From positions 27,071 to 91,070 of the IMG/VR virus record IMGVR_UViG_3300032291_002681: DNA of 64,000 nucleotides. One strand, 5' to 3'. How positions within the stretch are numbered: position 1 is the first letter of the stretch; each line of letters opens with the position of its first letter. Below, in pieces: positions 17,901-25,506 of this stretch. The position numbers were made by a program, and so were the translations under genes. A model generated the notes under the pieces. The model worked only from the letters and a program-made list of their open reading frames with translations. It did not search any database and was not told the origin of the DNA. Origin of the DNA: a virus.

Positions 17901-19201
17901 AAGCAGCATGGGATGGTGCGATGAGTACACTTAGTGATTTGAAATATGATTCATTAATTGATATGAGTAAACCATTTATTGTAATGCAATCAAACCCAAA
18001 AGAAGGTGGGCATGATGCACCTGTATTAAGCGTACTACAAAAGAAATTAGAAGAAGCAAAATCAAATGGTGATAAGAAAGCGGTAAAACATTATGAGGAA
18101 GAAATTTATGCGTTTACTAAATTGGGATTCCACGATACTTACGCAGTTGGTTATACTAAAGATGGTTTACTAACCGTAAAGCATATTACTAATAAAAAAC
18201 AAGATGATTTACAAGATATTTGGGGTAATACAACACCTGAATACGCATTAAATTTAATTAAAAAATCGTTTGGTCCAAAAGTATCAAAAGCGGTTGTTGA
18301 TGTTATTGAAGATGGTATAGTAAAGGTAAAAGATAGTAAAGCCGCAACTACTAGATTATTTTCTAAAATGAATATTGATGATGAGTTTGTAGCAATTTGT
18401 GATACTAAACAAATGAAACCTTACATAGATGAGTTAAAAGAGCACGGAAAATTCAATCAATGGTTAAACGAAAAGGGAATTTCTCCTAAGAATACAAAAG
18501 AGTGGTTAAAATACGCACAAGAATATGTTAAACAAACACCAAATGCATCTTATGGTACATTTGGTAAATTAGTAAATAAAGTTGGAGAATTTTCTCAATT
18601 GGGTCCTTTTGTGAGAGCGAACCCAAAAATAAATTTTAATAGTGATTCTGTAAAAACTGCTGTAAAAAATAAAAATGATGAAAAAGAATTAGTTGCAGCA
18701 GTTCATAAAGATGTAGCCGATTCAATAGCAAAGGCAGATAAAAAATTAGGATTTCCTGATAAAAATGGAAAAAACGGTCCACATACTCAGGCATACCTAA
18801 CAGTAGTAATGCATTCAATGCACTTTGATTTAATGGTTGAAAACTTTGATAAAAGATTATCGGCATTGACGGGCATTAGAGCCTCAAGTCCTGCCGATTT
18901 TAGAGAATGTTTAGAGGTACTGAGTGGATATAAGAGAAATCCAAAACACAGTGAGGAAGAACACCGAAAATCTTTAAATAAACATCTTTTAGAAAAATGT
19001 AAAATCAATCCACAAACAAGAGCAATTGAAATTACTGATAAAACTGGAACAAAAGTATTGGCTGAAGATACGTGGAGAACCGCAGGAACATCTCAAAAAG
19101 TTGAAAAGAAATTAGGGGGTTCTCTAAGAGAATGTATTTCGGCAAAAGTTGATGTAAGACAAAAGCAAAGAAGACAGGCAGAAAAGCGTAAACGAAAATA
19201 A
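14999..19201 (+). CDS. Very large multidomain protein with ParB-like domain, possibly internal/injected
   Basis: A 1400-residue protein. I start it at the ATG overlapping the previous stop (MNMNLSELINEILSE), since the longer frame from 14972 adds only an Arg-rich stretch. Residues ~50-330 are low-complexity Ala/Lys/Asp/Pro. Near 436-456, 'YVSRDGHVIDGHHRWAAVV' is a ParB/Srx-like motif. Around 594-650 is a Gly/Ala-rich amphipathic, possibly membrane-active stretch. Residues ~736-804 share a module with the 21006 gene. The C-terminal ~500 residues look globular, with no family I recognise. The N-terminal leader and domain mosaic suggest a protein packed in the capsid and delivered with DNA. That is inference. 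Confidence 0.7.
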   Translation: MNMNLSELINEILSEWAYRVENGMPNPKNPIHLNELGIILSEMGLSHIKNDLVENLLMEKGKTPQKNVAEAEGNFKNPVLNKSIKYKNDKGEDAEGIVGNLLRLAKEHPGRVAAEKTLPPEGSPERDSLNKDLGAQNKPAGADQPKADAGGEEAPKEDPAKAAAAMFDPKADPAMAARMDKEKEVQAQIAKDTQAQNVPPPTPKNQTTNKQLAKAAGFDNVGSWYNDLNKKAMSDDPEVASQAEKDLDTYEKNKVKDAQSAGDFNPIDSKDVAKEMPQADPDTFSGGSDIPDGVEPEQLEKFNTDISKVAQQVADAKAKGEPAPNINLCDVTVPGTNLYCDDNLGIPRDQMPQFKGTAQPGSRAASMDVDASGEVDTEPVFKEMLKEKGIKTLQTEIPADKLKATQQDLVGAKVVGMMGVLKDPNHPAFEKITAPIYVSRDGHVIDGHHRWAAVVAHNAANPDNQIPMKTTVLDMDIKDAIPMANKFAEDMGIAAKKADANKETPSEPQKVTSAPKVTEKIKKKIEKWTEKEKAFFERNEGAPGSEMRRSLGQALKDKAKGAWKAIKKGFKHEVEEFKAAGQGVQNFFSGKPLSEHEQKAVKAVAFKVVTTAVFGAAFGGLSHGAAYFAKHVAMEFIPHVIGETILKGVGKAAVFADADGEAEDDANMIKFTELIAKGLEEMEITPEMMEQMVDSYNEKKENGEIEDEPSGVKAEHLHLVDELMLEMIYGFIDEVKGKTFTAIKKDTGETSVFKSQKTRDAAVKAGTHKDVDAKDDSAEPVPGAGLFDDPEYQTQRGGNAKKDTKTSKTELPQLLPQSQIENTLMKDNLSSLLETNKILSKLRDMGIAGAGGAVASYGENLCVNTTNSLQKMGGVDGFVQKNKTAVKAKEKMILSNMSTFKRQINSVAGQLGFVLPEDEAEVIKYIAARMVFTDQEKERLQADKTSLYYKKGKEGFAENEKAVEDWCKAAWDGAMSTLSDLKYDSLIDMSKPFIVMQSNPKEGGHDAPVLSVLQKKLEEAKSNGDKKAVKHYEEEIYAFTKLGFHDTYAVGYTKDGLLTVKHITNKKQDDLQDIWGNTTPEYALNLIKKSFGPKVSKAVVDVIEDGIVKVKDSKAATTRLFSKMNIDDEFVAICDTKQMKPYIDELKEHGKFNQWLNEKGISPKNTKEWLKYAQEYVKQTPNASYGTFGKLVNKVGEFSQLGPFVRANPKINFNSDSVKTAVKNKNDEKELVAAVHKDVADSIAKADKKLGFPDKNGKNGPHTQAYLTVVMHSMHFDLMVENFDKRLSALTGIRASSPADFRECLEVLSGYKRNPKHSEEEHRKSLNKHLLEKCKINPQTRAIEITDKTGTKVLAEDTWRTAGTSQKVEKKLGGSLRECISAKVDVRQKQRRQAEKRKRK

Positions 19202-19230
19202 CCTGTTTTTATCCTTCCTTTTGGTTTTTA

Positions 19231-19238
19231 ATATTTAT
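19231..19238 (+). promoter_or_regulatory. Candidate late-type promoter motif
   Basis: ATATTTAT 21 nt before the ATG at 19260, in the gap after the 1400-aa gene. Confidence 0.4.
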
Positions 19239-19259
19239 AGTTAATTAAAAGAAAAGAGG

Positions 19260-19691
19260 ATGAAGACACAGTTACTTTGTACATTTACAACAAAAGGAGA
19301 GTTACAAAATACTCTACAACAAATTAGAGAAACGTATCATATAGTGTATAATTACATTTATATTTTACAAAACAAATCTAATTTGGATGAGTTGTTTATT
19401 ACATATAATATAGATACAGCTTTCCAACCGGATACTCCATTGGAAAATACAATATTGATACATAGAAAGAAGGAATCTAATTCACTATATACTATTAATG
19501 CTCTTAACGAATTGGTTAAAGAGGAAAATAGTGGGGTATTAGATTCTTCGTTTGTCATTAATTGGCAGAAATTTAAGAATTCAATCATACTAACAAATGC
19601 GGAAGGAACTAAGAAAATTCAGACACGAGTTTTTGAAGTGATGTCATTTGGTGAGGATGTAACAAATAACAATAAAAATAGTGAGGGATAA
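19260..19691 (+). CDS. Hypothetical late protein
   Basis: A 143-residue protein beginning MKTQLLCTFTTKGELQN, with a central Tyr/Ile-rich strand region and 'NELVKEENSGVLDSSFVINW'. It follows a late-type promoter motif and precedes the SpeD homologue by 6 nt. A GAGG run just before the ATG could act as a ribosome site. It is probably a structural or head/tail completion protein by context only. No recognised domain. Confidence 0.6.
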   Translation: MKTQLLCTFTTKGELQNTLQQIRETYHIVYNYIYILQNKSNLDELFITYNIDTAFQPDTPLENTILIHRKKESNSLYTINALNELVKEENSGVLDSSFVINWQKFKNSIILTNAEGTKKIQTRVFEVMSFGEDVTNNNKNSEG

Positions 19692-19697
19692 TTAAAA

Positions 19698-20099
19698 ATG
19701 TTTATACCAAATCATTTACATTTACTTGTAAAAGGATACATAAAAACCCCACCACAAACCGAAAACGTATTAAACGAATGGTTTAGACAATTAGTTACTA
19801 AGGTAGGAATGAAAGTGGTAGCAGGACCTACATCAGTTTATGTGAATGAACCTGGCAACGAAGGAATAACTGGAACTGTGACCCTAGCAACATCGCATGC
19901 TAGTATTCACGTTTGGGATAACGAAAATCCAGCTATGTTTCAATTTGATTTATATAGTTGTTCGGATTTTACACCAACGCAAGTATTAGACCATATTGAT
20001 GAATGGTTTGAATTAAATGAAGCCTATTGGCAGTTTATAGATAGAAACGGAAGTACCTTTGAATTAGTAAATTCTGGGCATTTCACAAAAAACAAATAA
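19698..20099 (+). CDS. speD: S-adenosylmethionine decarboxylase homologue (SpeD-like)
   Basis: A 133-residue protein of the size of bacterial class 1b SAM decarboxylase. The signature 'GTVTLATSHASIHVW' corresponds to the ESHxSIHTWPE region. The Ser before His would be the self-cleavage serine that becomes the pyruvoyl group, the second His is present, and 'FQFDLYSCSD' supplies the catalytic Cys. The Glu before Ser-His is replaced by Thr and the Pro-Glu after Trp by Asp-Asn, so activity is likely but not certain. The product feeds spermidine synthesis, which could neutralise packaged DNA. T4-like cyanophages also carry speD. Confidence 0.8.
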   Translation: MFIPNHLHLLVKGYIKTPPQTENVLNEWFRQLVTKVGMKVVAGPTSVYVNEPGNEGITGTVTLATSHASIHVWDNENPAMFQFDLYSCSDFTPTQVLDHIDEWFELNEAYWQFIDRNGSTFELVNSGHFTKNK

Positions 20100-20115
20100 T
20101 TTAAATACTAACATT

Positions 20116-20952
20116 ATGATACTTAAAAAAGGAGACAACAACGAAAATGTTAAGTTGATGCAACAAAAGCTGGGAATCGAACCAGCAGTAACTAATTTTG
20201 GACCTAAAACTGAAGCAGCTGTAAAAGAATGGCAAGCAAAGAATGGTTTAGTTGCGGATGGTATAGTAGGACCGGCAACTTGGGCAAAAATTATGGGAGA
20301 ATCAACGCCAGTACCAGCAGCACCAGTTCAACCTGTAGCAAATGTGGGTGGATTAAAATTAGATAAACTTAAAGGACATATTCCTGATGCAGTTATCCAA
20401 ATGATTCCTGATACGGCAGCTAAATTTCAAATTAATACTCCATTAAGATTAGCACACTTCTTAGCACAATGTGGACATGAGAGTGGTGGATTTAGAGTAA
20501 CACAAGAAAACCTAAACTATTCAGCTAAAGGATTGGCTGGTATCTTTAAGAAATACTTTCCAACCGAAGCAGCAGCAACTCCTTATGCTAGACAACCACA
20601 AAAGATTGCAAACAAAGTATATGCAAATCGTATGGCTAATGGTTCGGAAGCAAGTGGTGATGGCTACAAATTCAGAGGTAGAGGATATATTCAATTAACA
20701 GGTAGAGATAACTACACTCAATTTGGTAAAGCAATTGGTGAGGATATTGCATCAAATCCTGATAAGGTATCATCTCAATACGCATTATTATCAGCAGCAT
20801 GGTTCTGGTCTAAGAATGGATTAAACAAATTGGCAGATGGTGGAGCAGGTGATACTGTGGTAACATCTATTACTAAAAGAGTAAATGGTGGTACAATTGG
20901 ATTAGCTGACAGAATAAAGCATTTCAAAGAATACTATCATTTATTAGCGTAA
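20116..20952 (+). CDS. Endolysin: peptidoglycan-binding domain plus GH19 lysozyme
   Basis: A 278-residue modular lysin. Residues 1-60 form a PG_binding_1 repeat ('LKKGDNNENVKLMQQKLGI...FGPKTEAAVKEWQ...GIVGPATWAKI'). A Pro/Ala linker follows, then a GH19 (chitinase class I-like) domain from ~85 to the end. That domain has 'LAHFLAQCGHESGGF' carrying the catalytic Glu, 'QENLNYSAKGL', 'FRGRGYIQLTGRDNY' and 'SAAWFWSKNGLN'. It cleaves cell-wall glycan at lysis. No signal peptide is visible, so a holin is needed. The membrane proteins at 62386 and 63438 are candidates but are distant. Confidence 0.92.
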   Translation: MILKKGDNNENVKLMQQKLGIEPAVTNFGPKTEAAVKEWQAKNGLVADGIVGPATWAKIMGESTPVPAAPVQPVANVGGLKLDKLKGHIPDAVIQMIPDTAAKFQINTPLRLAHFLAQCGHESGGFRVTQENLNYSAKGLAGIFKKYFPTEAAATPYARQPQKIANKVYANRMANGSEASGDGYKFRGRGYIQLTGRDNYTQFGKAIGEDIASNPDKVSSQYALLSAAWFWSKNGLNKLADGGAGDTVVTSITKRVNGGTIGLADRIKHFKEYYHLLA

Positions 20953-20954
20953 AA

Positions 20955-20986
20955 CTTGGTAAATTAAAAAAGATTTCGTATATTTA
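20955..20986 (+). promoter_or_regulatory. Bacteroidetes-type promoter (variant)
   Basis: CTTGG at 20955-20959, 19-nt spacer, TATATTTA at 20979-20986. The last base of the -7 box departs from consensus, so it may be weaker. Serves the 21006 gene. Confidence 0.65.
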
Positions 20987-21005
20987 TAGAATATAATAAC
21001 ATAAA

Positions 21006-22193
21006 ATGAAAAATATAAGTTTAAAATCATTACTTGAAGCCGAAGATTTTAAGGCAAGAAGTAAACAAACTGGAAAGTTAGTACACTTTAAATCAAAGGA
21101 TTCATACGATGCGGCAATCAAAGCCGGTTCTCATGAAGACCCTAAAGCTAAAAAAGGTGATTCATCTAAAGCAGCTACAAAACCAAATGATATGTTTGGT
21201 GGAGATTATACAAAAGATAGAGGTGGTAAAACTCCAAAAGCTGACCCTGTTATTGCAGTAGCATCTAGAGCTCAAATGGTCCCAAAAGCGGTAGCAGGTT
21301 GGGCAGATAAAAATCGTGTAGACCTTTCCAAAGTATCCGATGATTTAAATTCAGGTAAGTTAAACGTATTTGATTTTATGACGGCCGTTAGTGGTATCCC
21401 TGGTAACAAATACGCTAAAGATGTAATTGCTAAATATCCACAATCTGATTCTAATATGAACTATTCACAATCGGCTAAACAAGATAATGATTCTGATGTA
21501 GACGGACAAACTGATGATGAATTATACGATGCTTTGTATGATATGGGATATGATTTCGGAGAACTTGGTAGTGATGATTTTGATGAAGAAGGATTTGCCG
21601 ATGCAGCTATGAATTTAGGTTACCGATATGATGACACGAATAAAGTGTGGAATCATAGAGATGAAATGGAAGATGAACCTGTTTCTACCCCAAAAGAAGC
21701 TAGAAAAGGTAATCCATCGGTAAATAAAGAAGCTAAGAAAAACGCAGAACAATTTGGTATTACTCCACAAAAGTTGGGTAAAGAAGAATATCCAAAAACA
21801 ATGTTAAAAGCTGCAGTTGAAGCTTTAACTGATGCAAACTTTCACGATGAAGCTAGAGAATTGATATCAAAAATTGAAGGAAAGCCAGAATGGGCTAAGA
21901 GAGTGGATTACCCATCAATGGATGACCCTAAGTACAAAGAAAAAATGGCAGATATAAGAACCAATGGTGTAGACAGTTCGGAATATTGGAAAGGGGATAA
22001 TAACTCACATGAATTTGGAAGAAAAGTATCATCAGCATCCGGATGGGATGGAGTTGATGCAGCAGATGGAATTGCATTCACCTTAAGAATGAATGGGTTT
22101 CATAAACAAGCGGATATGATTCAATCCGTATTTGATGACAAACCATATATGAGAGAACAATCAACGAAATTAACCACAATGATTAAAAAATAA
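21006..22193 (+). CDS. Hypothetical protein sharing a module with the 1400-aa protein
   Basis: A 395-residue acidic protein. The leader MKNISLKSLLEAEDF resembles T4 capsid-targeting leaders (cleavage after L-x-E). Residues ~13-78 ('KQTGKLVHFKSKDSYDAAIKAGSHED', Lys/Asp-rich part, 'MFGGDYTKDRGGK') match residues ~740-804 of the 14999 gene product. About 165-230 is Asp/Glu/Tyr-rich. The C-terminal part has helical segments ('KAAVEALTDANFHDEARELI', 'WDGVDAADGIAFTLRMNGFHKQA'). It has its own promoter and terminator. Function unknown. Possible internal head protein. Confidence 0.65.
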   Translation: MKNISLKSLLEAEDFKARSKQTGKLVHFKSKDSYDAAIKAGSHEDPKAKKGDSSKAATKPNDMFGGDYTKDRGGKTPKADPVIAVASRAQMVPKAVAGWADKNRVDLSKVSDDLNSGKLNVFDFMTAVSGIPGNKYAKDVIAKYPQSDSNMNYSQSAKQDNDSDVDGQTDDELYDALYDMGYDFGELGSDDFDEEGFADAAMNLGYRYDDTNKVWNHRDEMEDEPVSTPKEARKGNPSVNKEAKKNAEQFGITPQKLGKEEYPKTMLKAAVEALTDANFHDEARELISKIEGKPEWAKRVDYPSMDDPKYKEKMADIRTNGVDSSEYWKGDNNSHEFGRKVSSASGWDGVDAADGIAFTLRMNGFHKQADMIQSVFDDKPYMREQSTKLTTMIKK

Positions 22194-22195
22194 CT

Positions 22196-22226
22196 AAAAG
22201 GGAGAAACTAATTCTCCCTTTTTTAT
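22196..22226 (+). terminator. Rho-independent terminator
   Basis: GGGAGAA/TTCTCCC stem extended by AAAA/TTTT pairing, with a five-base loop and a T6 run, immediately after the stop at 22193. Confidence 0.88.
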
Positions 22227-22257
22227 TTGGTAATACCGAATATATTTCGTATATTTG
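22226..22257 (+). promoter_or_regulatory. Bacteroidetes-type promoter, first of a tandem pair before gp32
   Basis: TTTGG at 22226-22230, 19-nt spacer, TATATTTG at 22250-22257. It begins within the preceding terminator T run. A nine-codon ORF starts 3 nt downstream (22261-22290). Confidence 0.78.
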
Positions 22258-22316
22258 TATATGTCCACAATCATATATAAATGCCAATAGTCCTTAAAAT
22301 ATACTTCAAAAAAACA

Positions 22317-22348
22317 TTTGGAATTGTGAGAAATTTGTTGTATATTTG
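22317..22348 (+). promoter_or_regulatory. Bacteroidetes-type promoter, second of tandem pair before gp32
   Basis: TTTGG at 22317-22321, 19-nt spacer, TATATTTG at 22341-22348. Two promoters in tandem fit the high demand for an SSB. Confidence 0.8.
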
Positions 22349-22378
22349 TATTTCTATTATATTTATTAATGTAACGGA

Positions 22379-22438
22379 GGTGAAGGACACTCACCAAAAT
22401 AAAACCATAAAACTTAAACTCTTAAAATCTTAAAAGAC
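22379..22438 (+). promoter_or_regulatory. Structured leader of gp32 mRNA, possible autoregulatory operator
   Basis: A hairpin GGTGA/TCACC with a seven-base loop (22379-22395) is followed by 43 nt of A/C/T with a single G, right up to the ATG at 22439. A structured element followed by an unstructured stretch is the design by which T4 gp32 represses its own translation. Operator function here is inferred from that parallel. Confidence 0.45.
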
Positions 22439-23257
22439 ATGGCTATTAACTTAGACGCAATTAAGAGCAGACTTAACAAACTGCAAAACACCCAAAGAAC
22501 CACAGTAGAACTTTGGAAACCAGCACCCGGTAAACACACAATCCGATTGGTGCCGTACAAATTCAATAAAGAAAATCCTTTTATTGAACTTTATTTTCAC
22601 TACAACATTAACAACAAAACTTATCTATCTCCAATTTCATTTGGTAGACCTGACCCAATTGTTGAGTTTGCTGACAAACTTAAAAGAATGGGCGATAAGG
22701 AAGATTGGAAAGCTGCTAAAAAAATGGAGCCGAAACTTAGAACTTTTGTACCAGTATTGGTAAGAGGTGAAGAAGGTGAAGGTGTAAAATTTTGGGGCTT
22801 TGGTAAAACTGTATATCAAGAGATTCTTGGGTATATGGCAGACCCTGATTACGGTGATATTACTGACCCAAATGAAGGTAGAGATATTACTGTTGAAGTA
22901 GTATCGGCTGAAGACAGTGGTACTTCTTACCCTGTAACAACGATTCGTGTTAAACCAAAGGAAACTCCATTGGCAACTTCTAAAGAAGACACGGACAAGT
23001 ATTTAACTTCTCAAAAAGAAATTACTGAACTTTATTCAGAATTAACTTATGCAGAATTGAAAAATGTATTAGAAGGATGGTTAAATCCATCGGGAGCTGC
23101 TTCTGACGAAGAAAAATCAGTTTCCGCACAAACTTTATCATCAACAGCAACTGATGAAGATGAAGTACCATTTGATACAACTCCATCAAAACCAGCAGCA
23201 CCAGCTAAAAAAGTTGATGATGTTGCAGCGGCATTTGATGACCTTTTCAATTCATAA
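22439..23257 (+). CDS. Single-stranded DNA-binding protein (T4 gp32-like)
   Basis: A 272-residue SSB. The N-terminus has 'LDAIKSRLNKLQ', like the cooperative-binding basic segment of gp32, then a core with 'WKPAPGKHTIRLVPYKFN' and 'YLSPISFGRPDPIVEFA'. The C-terminus is acidic and flexible, ending 'AAFDDLFNS', the usual partner-binding tip. The zinc-finger cysteines of T4 gp32 are not evident. It coats ssDNA and organises replication and recombination. UvsX follows 14 nt later. Confidence 0.88.
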   Translation: MAINLDAIKSRLNKLQNTQRTTVELWKPAPGKHTIRLVPYKFNKENPFIELYFHYNINNKTYLSPISFGRPDPIVEFADKLKRMGDKEDWKAAKKMEPKLRTFVPVLVRGEEGEGVKFWGFGKTVYQEILGYMADPDYGDITDPNEGRDITVEVVSAEDSGTSYPVTTIRVKPKETPLATSKEDTDKYLTSQKEITELYSELTYAELKNVLEGWLNPSGAASDEEKSVSAQTLSSTATDEDEVPFDTTPSKPAAPAKKVDDVAAAFDDLFNS

Positions 23258-23271
23258 AATAATAAGTTAAT

Positions 23272-24393
23272 ATGGCGAAAGCAACTAAGGAAGTGGACTT
23301 AGCAGAAGTGCTAGCGGAGTCCCTTAACAAACAATCAAAAGACCAACGAGTAGCATTCTTTTTGGACAACAATGATTCTCCTACAAACGTAGAAGGTTGG
23401 ATTTCAACCGGAGCATCAATGTTGGATGTGGCAATCTCTAATAGACCTTATGGAGGTTTACCTGTTGGTAGAATTACCGAAATTACTGGATTGGAACAAA
23501 GTGGTAAATCATTGGTATCAGCACATTTACTTGCCGAAACTCAAAAGTTAGGTGGTATCGCTGTACTGATTGATACTGAAAATGCGGTAAGTAGAGAATT
23601 CTTAGAAGCCATTGGAGTAGATACATCAAAATTACTTTATGTAGCAGCTGAGACTGTTGAACAATGTTTTGAATATACCGAAACTATTATTGAGAAAGTG
23701 AGAACTAACTCAAAAGATAAATTCGTAACAATCGTTGTGGATTCAGTAGCAGCAGCATCAACTGAAAAGGAGATGGAAGCTGATTATGGTAAAGATGGTT
23801 ATGCTACGGATAAAGCAATTATCATTTCCAAAGCAATGCGTAAAATCACAAATCTTATTGGTAGACAGAAAATCACTTTGGTTTTCACAAATCAATTAAG
23901 ACAGAAAATGAACGCAATGCCATTCTCTGACCCTTGGACAACTTCTGGTGGTAAAGCAATTGCTTTCCATGCATCGGTTCGTTTAAGATTAAAGAGTATG
24001 GGAACGATTAAGGCTAAAGAAAATGGTAACGATAGAATCGTAGGTATCAAAGTTCGTTGTCAAGTAGTAAAGAATAGGATGGGACCTCCGTTACGTTCCG
24101 CCGATTTCGATATCTTCTTTGACAGAGGAATTGATAACTATGGAGCTTGGTTGGGTATGATGAAAGAGAATTCAATCGTAAAACAAAGTGGTGCATGGTA
24201 TGAATATACTGATATTGATACCGGTGAAATCATTAAGTTTCAAGCGAAAGATTTTCCTTCCACATTAGAAAACAACCAGGAAGTTAAAGAGCAAATCTAT
24301 AAAAGGATTTGTGAAGGAACTATTTTACAATACAAAAAAGATTCACTTGATACTGATAATTTGGTGACAGATTCAGAGGTGATTGGTGATTAA
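23272..24393 (+). CDS. uvsX: RecA-like recombinase (UvsX)
   Basis: A 373-residue strand-exchange ATPase. Walker A is 'GLEQSGKS' near residue 73. 'IAVLIDTENAV' and 'FVTIVVDSVAAAS' (Walker B) follow. 'VFTNQLRQKM' and 'TTSGGKAIAFHASVRLRL' match the RecA/UvsX L1-L2 region. It drives recombination-dependent replication with gp32 and the gp41 helicase encoded alongside. Confidence 0.93.
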   Translation: MAKATKEVDLAEVLAESLNKQSKDQRVAFFLDNNDSPTNVEGWISTGASMLDVAISNRPYGGLPVGRITEITGLEQSGKSLVSAHLLAETQKLGGIAVLIDTENAVSREFLEAIGVDTSKLLYVAAETVEQCFEYTETIIEKVRTNSKDKFVTIVVDSVAAASTEKEMEADYGKDGYATDKAIIISKAMRKITNLIGRQKITLVFTNQLRQKMNAMPFSDPWTTSGGKAIAFHASVRLRLKSMGTIKAKENGNDRIVGIKVRCQVVKNRMGPPLRSADFDIFFDRGIDNYGAWLGMMKENSIVKQSGAWYEYTDIDTGEIIKFQAKDFPSTLENNQEVKEQIYKRICEGTILQYKKDSLDTDNLVTDSEVIGD

Positions 24394-24411
24394 TAAAGGT
24401 TATAAAACAAT

Positions 24412-25455
24412 ATGAAAGACTTATACAAAAAATTACTCAATGAAGTTGAGACAGAGCATGAATCAAACGCCCAAAGGGTAAGGAATGGTAGAGTTCTTAT
24501 CATAGATGGACTCAATACCTTCATCCGTAGTTGGACAACCAATCCCATTATGAATGAGGATGGTGAACATACGGGTGGAGTTATTGGTTCATTAAATTCA
24601 ATCGGATATCAAATCAGACAATTTAATCCTACTAGAGTTGTTCTTACTTTTGATGGTAAGGGTGGTTCTAAAGGTAGGAAAGAATTATTTGAAGGATACA
24701 AAGCTGATAGAGGTAAGAATCGTTTTAGGGTTAATCGTCAATACCCTGAAATGATGAGTGAAGAAGATGAGCAGGTTTCAATGAAAAGACAATTTGTGTG
24801 GTTAGTAGACTTGTTATATAGTTTACCAATTACTACAATGATATATGATGGTATTGAAGCAGATGACGTAATCGGACACATTGCTAAGCATGTACTTAGT
24901 GAAGAAGAAGAATGTTATATTGTTTCTACCGATAAAGATTTTTTACAATTAGTGGATAAAAAAACTTTTGTTTATTCACCAACTAAAAAGAAACTTTATA
25001 ATAGAGAACTAGTTAAACAGGAATGGGGGATATATCCGCAAAATCTTTTACTATTTAGAACATTGGATGGAGATAATTCGGATAATGTTCCTGGTGTAAA
25101 AGGATGTGGATTGAAGACAGTTCTTAAAAGATTTCCTGAATTATCGGAAGATAGAGAAATAACTTTTGATGAATTATTTCAAATATGCGAAGATAAAAGG
25201 AAAGAGGCTAAAATCTACGAAGATATACTTGCAGCTAAAGATGATGTTCTAAGAAATAGACAAATCATGCAATTACAAGAACCACATATCAATACAAATA
25301 CAAAGTTGAAAATCAATGACCGTTTTGCCGAACCAAACAAAAAGTTTGATAAAATGGAATTCATCAAAGCCGCTATGAAGTATAAAATTCTTCAAAATTG
25401 GAAAGATATAAACGATTGGCTTAAATCAACTTATACAAACATAATTGTAAAATAA
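24412..25455 (+). CDS. rnh: 5'-3' exonuclease / RNase H (T4 Rnh, FEN family)
   Basis: A 347-residue FEN-like nuclease that removes Okazaki-fragment primers. Metal-binding regions are 'VLIIDGLNTFIR', 'VVLTFDGKGGSKGRKEL', 'IYDGIEADDVIGHIA' and 'YIVSTDKDFLQLV'. The helix-hairpin-helix segment reads 'GDNSDNVPGVKGCGLKT'. The order SSB, UvsX, RNase H, helicase makes a replication operon. Confidence 0.9.
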   Translation: MKDLYKKLLNEVETEHESNAQRVRNGRVLIIDGLNTFIRSWTTNPIMNEDGEHTGGVIGSLNSIGYQIRQFNPTRVVLTFDGKGGSKGRKELFEGYKADRGKNRFRVNRQYPEMMSEEDEQVSMKRQFVWLVDLLYSLPITTMIYDGIEADDVIGHIAKHVLSEEEECYIVSTDKDFLQLVDKKTFVYSPTKKKLYNRELVKQEWGIYPQNLLLFRTLDGDNSDNVPGVKGCGLKTVLKRFPELSEDREITFDELFQICEDKRKEAKIYEDILAAKDDVLRNRQIMQLQEPHINTNTKLKINDRFAEPNKKFDKMEFIKAAMKYKILQNWKDINDWLKSTYTNIIVK

Positions 25456-25487
25456 TTTGGTGAACTCACTAAATTATCGTATATTTG
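25456..25487 (+). promoter_or_regulatory. Bacteroidetes-type promoter for helicase gene
   Basis: TTTGG at 25456-25460 starts one base after the RNase H stop, then a 19-nt spacer and TATATTTG at 25480-25487. Confidence 0.82.
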
Positions 25488-25506
25488 TACAACTTTAAAA
25501 CACAAA

